From positions 1-5,462 of the forward strand of contig CAUBWQ010000085.1 of NCBI GenBank assembly GCA_958439775.1: a stretch of DNA of 5,462 nt, given 5' to 3'. Under the pieces are notes generated by a model. It made no database searches, was not told where the DNA came from, and saw only the letters and a list, made by a program, of their open reading frames with translations. How positions within the stretch are numbered: the stretch's first letter is position 1; each line of letters opens with the position of its first letter. The position numbers and the translations under genes are program-made. Positions 1 to 4,619 of the stretch are shown here, piece after piece. Origin of the DNA: an uncultured Collinsella sp. (GTDB lineage Bacteria > Actinomycetota > Coriobacteriia > Coriobacteriales > Coriobacteriaceae).

Positions 1-225
1 ACCCCGGTCTACGCCGAGACCGTCCCCGTCGAGAACGACGACGCCTTGGCGACCGGCCGCGCCGTGGGCCACAAGGAGGGCGTGCTCGTGGGCATTTCGT
101 CCGGTGCCGCCGTGTGGGCCGCGCTGCAGCTGGCCAAGCGCCCCGAGAACGAGGGCAAGACCATCGTGGCGCTGCTTGCCGACACCGGCGAGCGCTACCT
201 GTCCACGGCACTGTTCCAGGACTAA
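1..225 (+). CDS. cysK: Cysteine synthase (O-acetylserine sulfhydrylase), C-terminal part
   Basis: This is the last 74 codons of a PLP-dependent enzyme that makes cysteine from O-acetylserine and sulfide in the cytoplasm. The gene runs off the left edge of the window and ends at TAA 223-225. Visible residues 31-37 read GISSGAA, the conserved loop whose serine contacts the pyridine nitrogen of PLP in this fold. Residues 61-69 read DTGERYLST, the typical near-C-terminal signature of CysK/CysM proteins. The protein stops soon after this motif, without the longer tail seen in the Escherichia coli enzyme. The active-site lysine and the substrate loop lie outside the window, so CysK and CysM cannot be formally separated; the fragment looks more CysK-like. 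The first strong intrinsic terminator downstream is at 339-377, so its transcript probably extends about 150 nt past the stop. Confidence 0.93.
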   Translation, partial: TPVYAETVPVENDDALATGRAVGHKEGVLVGISSGAAVWAALQLAKRPENEGKTIVALLADTGERYLSTALFQD

Positions 226-292
226 GGGCCCGTCACTTGTCGATAGGCCCAAGGCACGCCGGTCTCCCCTCTCTTCTGGCTGCCCGAGCCCA

Positions 293-315
293 TCTCGTTA
301 GGGTATCCCACGAGA
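293..315. promoter_or_regulatory. Inverted repeat, candidate operator upstream of mnmA
   Basis: TCTCGT at 293-298 is perfectly complementary to ACGAGA at 310-315. Inside these arms GGG 301-303 faces CCC 307-309, so the element can also be read as a hairpin with a small bulge. It lies exactly where the -35 box of the downstream extended -10 promoter would be (about 306-311). This suits an activator or repressor site. No regulator family could be assigned from the sequence. Confidence 0.4.
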
Positions 316-325
316 CGTCCGAACT

Positions 326-334
326 TGCTACAAT
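326..334 (+). promoter_or_regulatory. Extended -10 promoter candidate for mnmA
   Basis: TGCTACAAT matches the extended -10 pattern TGnTAnAAT, with the -10 hexamer TACAAT at 329-334. No TTGACA-like hexamer lies 16-18 bp upstream; that position is occupied by the inverted repeat 293-315. The predicted transcription start is near 341. No other plausible promoter fits between here and the mnmA start at 407, because the intervening bases are a terminator and the ribosome binding site. Confidence 0.5.
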
Positions 335-338
335 GTCT

Positions 339-377
339 GCGGCGCGGAACCAGCCTCCCGCGCCGCTTTTCTTTTTT
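339..377 (+). terminator. Intrinsic terminator between cysK and mnmA
   Basis: GCGGCGCGG at 339-347 pairs perfectly with CCGCGCCGC at 358-366 across a 10-nt loop, followed directly by TTTTCTTTTTT at 367-377. The 9-bp all-GC stem and U tract make this a textbook Rho-independent terminator for transcripts coming from cysK. It lies downstream of the candidate mnmA promoter and only 29 nt before the mnmA start, so it may also act as a leader attenuator. Confidence 0.85.
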
Positions 378-406
378 GGCCACATGCCACCAAGGAGAAC
401 CTCCCC

Positions 407-1507
407 ATGTACAACAAGCGCGTGCTCGTCGCCATGAGCGGCGGCGTCGATTCCAGCGTGACCGCGTACCTGCTCAAAAGCCAGGGCTACGAATGCGTCG
501 GCGCCACCATGCGCCTCACCTGCCCCGCGCCCGACCCCGCCACGAGCATGAGTAAGGTCGACCGCGACATCGCCGATGCAAAGGCCGTCGCCGAGCGTCT
601 AGGGATACCCCACCATGTGCTCGACCTGCAGCAGACGTTCGATCGCAACGTTATCGAGCGCTTTGTGAACGCCTACCAGGAGGGGCTGACGCCCAATCCG
701 TGCATTATCTGCAACCGCCACATTAAGTTTGGCGCGCTGCTCGATGCGGCGCTGGATATGGGCTGCGACTACATCGCCACGGGACATTACGCCAAAACAA
801 GCCAGACTGCAGACGGCACCTGGCAGCTACATCGCGGCGAGGATCCCAAAAAGGACCAAAGCTACTTTTTGTATTCGCTTACGCAGGAGCGCCTGGCACA
901 CACGATCTTTCCGCTGGCAGGCCTGGACAAGGAGCGCGACGTGCGCCGCATAGCCGCCGAGCAGGGCTTTACCAACGCCCAGAAGGCCGAAAGCGAGGAT
1001 ATCTGCTTTATTCCAGACGGTGACTACGCGGGCTATATCGAGCGCCGCTGCGGACATCCCGCTGCACCGGGCGACATTGTGTGGCGCGATGGCAGCGTGG
1101 TCGGGCGCCACAATGGCGCGCTGCGCTATACCATCGGCCAGCGCAAGGGCCTGGGCGTCGCGATGGCGCACCCCGTGTATGTGACGGGCGTAGACGCCGC
1201 CAACAACACCGTGCATCTGGGCGAAGCCGAGGACCTAACCGCCTCTGCCCTCACGGCCGATGAGTGGATCTGGAGCGCGCCGGACGTACGCATGGAGGCG
1301 GAGCTCGACACCGGCGGCATTCGCGTAGGCGCCAAGTACCGCTACCGTCAGAAAGACCAGGCAGCGACCCTTACGCGTGACGAAGACGGGCAAATGCTGC
1401 TAACTTTTGACGAGCCGCAACGAGCCATCGCCCCCGGCCAAGCCGTCGTCGTCTATCGCGGCGACGTCGTCCTGGGCGGTGGTACCGTGACCGGCGCCAT
1501 CAAGTAG
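407..1507 (+). CDS. mnmA: tRNA-specific 2-thiouridylase MnmA
   Basis: A 366-residue cytoplasmic enzyme that thiolates U34 at C2 in the tRNAs for Lys, Glu and Gln, activating the uridine with ATP and using persulfide sulfur. The PP-loop SGGVDSS is at residues 11-17. The two catalytic cysteines are evident as C102 in NPCIICN and C200 in SEDICFIP, matching the spacing of the E. coli pair. Other family blocks are GHYA (126-129), [10 protein letters not shown] (149-158) and [10 protein letters not shown] (241-250), then the C-terminal beta-barrel domain. Length is normal for the family. The start is supported by AAGGAG at 392-397, 9 nt before ATG. C99 replaces the Asp found in E. coli-type NPDILCN, a variant I associate with Gram-positive homologues. 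The gene stands alone, downstream of cysK in the same direction but separated by a terminator. A cysteine desulfurase, its usual sulfur donor partner, is not in the window. Confidence 0.98.
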   Translation: MYNKRVLVAMSGGVDSSVTAYLLKSQGYECVGATMRLTCPAPDPATSMSKVDRDIADAKAVAERLGIPHHVLDLQQTFDRNVIERFVNAYQEGLTPNPCIICNRHIKFGALLDAALDMGCDYIATGHYAKTSQTADGTWQLHRGEDPKKDQSYFLYSLTQERLAHTIFPLAGLDKERDVRRIAAEQGFTNAQKAESEDICFIPDGDYAGYIERRCGHPAAPGDIVWRDGSVVGRHNGALRYTIGQRKGLGVAMAHPVYVTGVDAANNTVHLGEAEDLTASALTADEWIWSAPDVRMEAELDTGGIRVGAKYRYRQKDQAATLTRDEDGQMLLTFDEPQRAIAPGQAVVVYRGDVVLGGGTVTGAIK

Positions 1508-1521
1508 TCACATCCCCTTCA

Positions 1522-1592
1522 TAAGTTGCGGTGAAATAGGGACTGTTTAAGCGTTTAAAACCGCCAAACAGTCCCTATTTCACCGCAACTTA
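1522..1592. repeat. 27-bp perfect inverted repeat (REP/BIME-like) between convergent genes
   Basis: Arm 1522-1548 is the exact reverse complement of arm 1566-1592, with a 17-nt loop at 1549-1565. In the loop GCG 1551-1553 can pair further with CGC 1562-1564. The left arm contains GGTGAAATAGGGACTGTTT. It begins 14 bp after the mnmA stop and lies between two genes reading towards each other. No U tract follows on either strand, so it is not a standard intrinsic terminator, although such a stem could still help end transcription or protect 3' ends. The core resembles GGGAC-containing palindromes spread by REP-associated transposases, and I believe similar units recur in Collinsella genomes. That last point is from memory and unverified. 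Confidence 0.85.
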
Positions 1593-1599
1593 GAGAGGA

Positions 1600-1635
1600 C
1601 GGCCTCGGTCGGTACTACTGTATCAGCCGAGGCCG
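1600..1635. other. GC-rich stem-loop between mnmA and the M42 peptidase
   Basis: CGGCCTCGG at 1600-1608 pairs perfectly with CCGAGGCCG at 1627-1635 across an 18-nt loop. It begins 8 nt after the peptidase stop codon when read on the minus strand, which is where a terminator would be expected. No T run follows on either strand. It may be a weak or U-less terminator acting with the larger inverted repeat next to it, or a 3'-end stabiliser. Confidence 0.5.
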
Positions 1636-1643
1636 CTGCATCG

Positions 1644-2684
1644 TTAGCGCTGAACGTAGGCGCGAACGAGCTCGTAGGTGTTACGCACGCCGTCGATGTG
1701 GCTGCGCTCGTAGTTGTGGCTCGCGTACACGCCGGGGCCGATCAGACCATGGCGAATGTCGTAGCCGGCCGAGAGCGTGGCCTCGACGTCGGAGCCGTAG
1801 TGCGGGTACACATCGATAGCGTAATCGAGCTCCAGCTCGCGCGCGATGTTGGACAACGTGGTTACCAGGTCGTAGTTGTACGGACCGCCCGAATCCTTGG
1901 CGCAGATCGAAACCATGCGCTCGGTGCAGCCCAGGTCGTCGCCCACGCAGCCCATGTCCACGCTGATCATCTCGCGCGTGTCGGCCGGCACAAAGGCACC
2001 GCCGTGGCCGACCTCCTCGTACACCGTAAAGAGCAGCGAAACCTTGCGCGAAAGGGTCACTTCGTCGTCGGCGACGGCGCGGGCCAAACCCAGCAGAATC
2101 GCCGCGGACAGCTTGTCGTCCAGGAAGCGGCTCTTAATGTATCCGCTCTCCGTCACCGTGGTGCGCGGGTCCATAGCGATGATGTCACCGGTCTGAATAC
2201 CCAGCTCGAGCACATCGTCCTTGCTGTCAACGTTCTCGTCGAGCAGGATTTCCATATTCTTCTCGATGGTCTTGACCGGCTCATCGGCCACATGCGCCGA
2301 AGGCTCGGTATTGAGGACCACGCCCGTGTAGACATTACCGTTACGCGTGTAGACGGTGCAGTTCTCGCCATCGGCCGTAGACCACTGATGCCCACCGAGC
2401 GTCGTGGGGCGCAGGCGGCCATTATCCTTAATGGAACGCACCATGGCGCCCAGGGTATCGACATGGCTCGCCAACACAAGCGGCTCGCCCTCGCCGCCAA
2501 GTTCAACCAGCACGTTGCCCTTATTGGAGCGCTCGGGCCCAAAGCCCATATCGCGCAACGTTTCCATTAGATAATCAGTCGCCGCACGGGTATAGCCCGT
2601 AGGCGAAGCGATAGAAGTCAGCGTCTTAAGCTGTCCAGCGATATAGGAGAGCGTCCCCTCTAAAGAAGCACTATCAGAAGTCAT
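1644..2684 (-). CDS. M42 family metallo-aminopeptidase
   Basis: A 346-residue co-catalytic metal aminopeptidase of the M42 (PF05343, TET/FrvX/PepA-like) family, a cytosolic enzyme that trims peptides; homologues form large oligomers. The active site looks complete: H74 and D76 in AHVDTL, bridging D189 in FLDDK, catalytic E223 and metal ligand E224 in YEEVGHG, D243 in VDMG and H323 in ASHNYERSH. The family's inserted dimerisation domain would lie at about residues 80-170. Length is normal. The ORF has ATG at 2690 and at 2684. I chose 2684 because GGAAGG lies 6 nt upstream of it, whereas it directly abuts the other ATG. Some family members are misnamed glucanases (CelM); nothing here supports that. 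Substrate preference cannot be read from sequence. The gene converges with mnmA and appears to be transcribed alone. Confidence 0.95.
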   Translation of the reverse strand: MTSDSASLEGTLSYIAGQLKTLTSIASPTGYTRAATDYLMETLRDMGFGPERSNKGNVLVELGGEGEPLVLASHVDTLGAMVRSIKDNGRLRPTTLGGHQWSTADGENCTVYTRNGNVYTGVVLNTEPSAHVADEPVKTIEKNMEILLDENVDSKDDVLELGIQTGDIIAMDPRTTVTESGYIKSRFLDDKLSAAILLGLARAVADDEVTLSRKVSLLFTVYEEVGHGGAFVPADTREMISVDMGCVGDDLGCTERMVSICAKDSGGPYNYDLVTTLSNIARELELDYAIDVYPHYGSDVEATLSAGYDIRHGLIGPGVYASHNYERSHIDGVRNTYELVRAYVQR

Positions 2685-2717
2685 ATGCATCCTTCCAAGT
2701 AAAACTAAGACCGAGTC

Positions 2718-2805
2718 CCGATTTTAACCGTTCTGCACGCGCAAGGCTCTGGGAGCCGAGCCACCTCCAGACGTCCTCCCGCCGATTTTACGCACGCGCA
2801 CGGCT
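2718..2805. repeat. Duplicated block upstream of the M42 peptidase
   Basis: CCGATTTTA, CACGCGCA and GGCT occur in this order at 2718-2726, 2736-2743 and 2745-2748, and again at 2782-2790, 2793-2800 and 2802-2805. In both copies one base separates CACGCGCA from GGCT. The gap after CCGATTTTA is 9 nt in the first copy and 2 nt in the second. Twenty-one bases are shared in order, which looks like a diverged tandem duplication or a repeated protein-binding region. Confidence 0.55.
2721..2726 (-). promoter_or_regulatory. Candidate -10 box for the M42 peptidase
   Basis: On the minus strand TAAAAT lies 36 bp before the preferred start codon, giving a short leader that contains the ribosome binding site. 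I see no good -35 box 16-18 bp upstream. The hexamer lies inside the first copy of a duplicated block (2718-2748). This is a weak call. Confidence 0.3.
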
Positions 2806-2811
2806 TACAAT
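2806..2811 (+). promoter_or_regulatory. Candidate + strand -10 box in the gene-poor gap
   Basis: TACAAT follows directly on the second copy of the duplicated block. It is the same hexamer as in the mnmA promoter candidate. No convincing -35 box is present. The predicted start would be near 2818, reading into a 385-bp stretch with no clear gene before the dehydrogenase terminator. It may drive a small RNA or be fortuitous. Confidence 0.25.
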
Positions 2812-2895
2812 CCCAATCTTGCATAAATCCTATCGGTATCTGCATAGAAATGAGGAGTCTTTTTGCTTCGTCTCAGGGTACCCCACCTTGGGCCG

Positions 2896-3127
2896 TGCAA
2901 AAAACGGAGTATTCAGCACCGTGGGCCCCAACGACCCCATCGCGAACGACAAAACGACGCAGTTGCAGCAGTGTTGCAGGTCGTCGCAAAGCAGAAACTC
3001 AGTAACAACCCCCTCCACTCATCGATAGCCCGCCCACAATGGCTGTCGATGGGCGCCTGCGGGCCACTACGGGCCATTCAAAACGTTATGCATTTTTAAG
3101 AGCTTGCTGAATACTCCCCAAACTGCA
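2896..3127. repeat. Inverted 23-bp repeat pair with 13 bp identical
   Basis: GGAGTATTCAGCA at 2906-2918 is the exact reverse complement of TGCTGAATACTCC at 3105-3117. Each copy extends outward from the identical block to a TGCA 6 nt further on, making 23-bp units at 2896-2918 and 3105-3127. Weaker similarity continues beyond, including TGCACG in both when read in the same sense. The units flank about 186 bp. This looks like two diverged copies of one dispersed element in opposite orientation. Confidence 0.55.
3018..3053. other. Stem-loop with 13-bp stem in the gap
   Basis: Bases 3018-3030 pair with 3041-3053 around a 10-nt loop. The core arms are CATCGATAGCC (3020-3030) and GGCTGTCGATG (3041-3051). 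There are two T-G wobble positions and no mismatches when read as + strand RNA. No U tract follows on either strand, so it is not a standard terminator. It could be part of a structured RNA or a palindromic repeat unit. Confidence 0.5.
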
Positions 3128-3203
3128 CGCTGGGAAGTGCACCACCTATCCGCAGCTGGCAGTATGCCTTGGTTTTGCCCGTCTCGGGGCATCGACGCAG
3201 CAC

Positions 3204-3235
3204 AAAAAGCCCCGCCGTGCGTAGCGCGGCGGGGC
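3204..3235 (-). terminator. Intrinsic terminator of the fucO-like gene
   Basis: Read on the minus strand, GCCCCGCCG (3235-3227) pairs perfectly with CGGCGGGGC (3217-3209) around a 9-nt loop, followed by TTTTT at 3208-3204. It begins 54 nt past the dehydrogenase stop codon and is a clear Rho-independent terminator. Confidence 0.92.
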
Positions 3236-3288
3236 CAGCGGCAAGTCAAAAGACCATACGCCTACAGGCGAAAGAACACCAAACGAGG

Positions 3289-4455
3289 CTAGGCAGCCGG
3301 GCAGATCTTCTTGAAGAGCTCGATGACGTCGTCGAGCGTCGCCTCGCGCGGGTTACCCGGGAAGCAGGCGTCGGCCATGGCGTCCTTGGCCAGGACCTCG
3401 ATCTCGTCAGCCTTCATGGCCTCGCAGACGTGCGGGATGTTCACGTCGGCGGAAAGCTGCTTGACGGCGGCGATAGCGGCGTCGGCGGCCTCGTCGGTGC
3501 TCATGCCCGTGGTGTCAACGCCCATGGCAACGGCAACCTTGGCCAGGCGCTCGGTGCAAACCGGCTTGTTGAACTCCATGGCAATCGGCAGCAGCATGGC
3601 GCAGGCGACACCGTGCGGGGTGTCGTAGTGAGCGGACAGAGTGTGAGCCATGGCGTGGTCGATACCCAGGCCAACATTGGAGAAGCCCATGCCGGCGACA
3701 TACTGGCCAAGAGCCATGCCCTCGCGGCCGGAGCCGGGCTGACCGGACTTGGCCTCGGCGACAGAGTCGCGCAGGTTCTCGCTGATCAGCTTAATAGCCT
3801 CAAAGTGGAACATGTCGGAGAGCTCCCAAGCGCCCTTGGTGGTGTAGCCCTCGATGGCGTGGGTCAGAGCGTCCATGCCGGTGGAAGCAGTCAGGCCGGC
3901 GGGCATGGAGGCCATCATGTCGGGGTCGACGACGGCGACCTCAGGGGCGTCGTTGGTGTCGACGCACACGAACTTGCGGACCTTCTCGGGGTCGGTGATG
4001 ACGTAGTTGATGGTGACCTCGGCGGCGGTACCGGCGGTCGTCGGCACAGCGATGGTGAACACGGCGTGGTTCTTAGTGGGAGCAACACCCTCGAGGCTGC
4101 GGACATCGGCGAACTCGGGGTTGTTGATGATAATGCCGATGGCCTTAGCGGTGTCCATGGAGGAGCCGCCACCGATGGTCACGATAGCGTCAGCCTCGGC
4201 GGCCTTAAAGGCCTCGACGCCGTCCTTGACGTTCTGGATAGTGGGGTTGGGCTTGATCTCGGAGTAGAGGCTCCAAGCGATGCCGGCAGCGTCGAGCTCG
4301 TCGGTCACCTTAGCGGTAACGCCGAACTTGACCAGATCGGGGTCGGAGCAGACGAAGATCTTCTTGTAGCCGCGACGCTGGAGCTCGCCGGGGATCTCCT
4401 TGATGGCGCCGGAACCATGATAAGAGATGGTATTGAGAACGAAACGATTAGCCAT
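3289..4455 (-). CDS. fucO: Iron-dependent alcohol dehydrogenase, lactaldehyde reductase FucO-like
   Basis: A 388-residue group III (iron-containing) NAD-dependent alcohol dehydrogenase, cytoplasmic. It closely resembles E. coli FucO, which interconverts lactaldehyde and 1,2-propanediol: shared stretches include NNPEFADVRSLEG (111-123), PTTAGTAAEVTINYVITD (138-155) and GQYVAGMGFSNVGLG (250-264). The nucleotide-binding loop GGGSSMD is at 95-101. The expected iron ligands are D195 and H199 in GMDALTH, H267 in GIDHAMAH, and H281 in TPHGVA. Length is normal, with a four-residue insertion relative to FucO between the second and third ligands. The start is supported by GGGAGG at 4462-4467, 6 nt before ATG. 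No fucose or rhamnose catabolic gene is nearby, so the in vivo substrate could be lactaldehyde, acetaldehyde or another short aldehyde. A LacI-type palindrome and a leader hairpin upstream suggest regulation. High similarity supports the family; substrate is inference. Confidence 0.93.
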   Translation of the reverse strand: MANRFVLNTISYHGSGAIKEIPGELQRRGYKKIFVCSDPDLVKFGVTAKVTDELDAAGIAWSLYSEIKPNPTIQNVKDGVEAFKAAEADAIVTIGGGSSMDTAKAIGIIINNPEFADVRSLEGVAPTKNHAVFTIAVPTTAGTAAEVTINYVITDPEKVRKFVCVDTNDAPEVAVVDPDMMASMPAGLTASTGMDALTHAIEGYTTKGAWELSDMFHFEAIKLISENLRDSVAEAKSGQPGSGREGMALGQYVAGMGFSNVGLGIDHAMAHTLSAHYDTPHGVACAMLLPIAMEFNKPVCTERLAKVAVAMGVDTTGMSTDEAADAAIAAVKQLSADVNIPHVCEAMKADEIEVLAKDAMADACFPGNPREATLDDVIELFKKICPAA

Positions 4456-4472
4456 TGATAGCCTCCCATCGT

Positions 4473-4499
4473 GTGCGGGGCACCCATTACGCCCCGCGC
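4473..4499 (-). promoter_or_regulatory. Hairpin in the leader of the fucO-like gene
   Basis: GTGCGGGGC at 4473-4481 pairs with GCCCCGCGC at 4491-4499 around a 9-nt loop, with one T-G wobble. On the minus strand it ends 5 nt before the GGGAGG ribosome binding site. There is no U tract. It could block or protect the 5' end of the messenger, or be a protein-binding palindrome. Confidence 0.45.
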
Positions 4500-4550
4500 T
4501 ATAAGTCCCATCCTAACGCTTTTGAAACAAAAAACGCGTGAGAACGTCAA
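4498..4550 (-). promoter_or_regulatory. Promoter region of the fucO-like gene (candidate)
   Basis: Two weak arrangements are visible on the minus strand. TTGACG (4550-4545) is a good -35 box but is followed at 17 bp only by TTTCAA (4527-4522). Alternatively TTTCAA serves as a poor -35 with TATAGC (4503-4498) as the -10 at 18 bp. The second arrangement would start transcription near 4491, inside the leader hairpin. The gene must have its own promoter here because a strong terminator lies immediately upstream. Confidence 0.35.
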
Positions 4551-4553
4551 AGG

Positions 4554-4571
4554 TGTTAAAACGTTTCAACA
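4554..4571. promoter_or_regulatory. LacI/GalR-type operator candidate
   Basis: TGTTAAAACGTTTCAACA is an 18-bp palindrome with 8 of 9 base pairs matching around a central CG. The AAACGTTT core with a central CG is the hallmark of LacI/GalR-family and CcpA-type operators. It lies just upstream of the TTGACG -35 candidate and about 100 bp before the dehydrogenase start codon, and downstream of the preceding gene's terminator. It therefore most likely controls the fucO-like gene. The regulator is not in the window. Confidence 0.55.
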
Positions 4572-4578
4572 GATGATG

Positions 4579-4616
4579 AAAAATATTGCGGCAAAGGAAC
4601 AGCCCTTTGCCGCAAT
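4579..4616 (-). terminator. Intrinsic terminator of the DUF1275 gene
   Basis: On the minus strand ATTGCGGCAAAGG (4616-4604) pairs perfectly with CCTTTGCCGCAAT (4597-4585) around a 6-nt loop, followed by a T run at 4583-4579. It begins 3 nt after the stop codon at 4620. The 13-bp stem makes it a strong Rho-independent terminator that isolates the downstream dehydrogenase gene. Confidence 0.93.
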
Positions 4617-4619
4617 CGG

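Larger units (their letters stand above)
2685..3203. other. Gene-poor, repeat-rich intergenic region
   Basis: About 520 bp separate the M42 peptidase start from the dehydrogenase terminator. Open frames here are short, overlap on both strands, lack convincing family motifs and mostly begin at weak starts. The best is a 78-codon + frame from TTG 2863 with GAGGAG at 2852-2857 five nt upstream; its Arg/His/Pro/Gln-rich sequence is unconvincing as a protein. The region instead holds a duplicated block, two candidate promoters, a 13-bp inverted pair, a long hairpin (3018-3053), and TGCATA repeated at 2820 and 2841. It could be a repeat remnant, a small-RNA locus or decayed DNA. Confidence 0.6.

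Noticed and set aside
226..250. GGGCC/GGCCC pair just after the cysK stop as a terminator
   Set aside because: Only 5 bp with a 15-nt loop and no T run follows; the element at 339-377 is far stronger.
1698..2570. Long + strand open frame of 290 codons
   Set aside because: It lies antisense within the M42 peptidase, whose full active-site motif set shows the minus strand is coding; the + frame is a high-GC shadow.
2745..2757. GGCTC-TGG-GAGCC hairpin
   Set aside because: Short 5-bp stem without a U tract, overlapping the duplicated block; not enough to call a separate element.
2819..3028. 69-codon + frame and the 62-codon minus frame at 2830-3018 as small genes
   Set aside because: They overlap each other on opposite strands, begin at TTG and GTG without a good ribosome binding site, and lie in repeat-like DNA.
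3083..3097. AACGTT followed by TTTTT as a + strand terminator
   Set aside because: No stable stem directly precedes the T run.
3104..3292. 62-codon + frame starting MLNTPQTARW
   Set aside because: Its TTG start lies in the repeat unit at 3105-3127, no ribosome binding site is seen, and it runs through the dehydrogenase terminator.
3169..4458. 429-codon + strand open frame
   Set aside because: It is antisense to the complete FucO-like gene and its Gly/Val/Asp/His-rich repetitive sequence is typical of a reverse-strand shadow.
4533..4550. CcpA cre site around TGAGAACGTCAA
   Set aside because: It lacks the expected symmetric second half; the nearby palindrome at 4554-4571 is much better.
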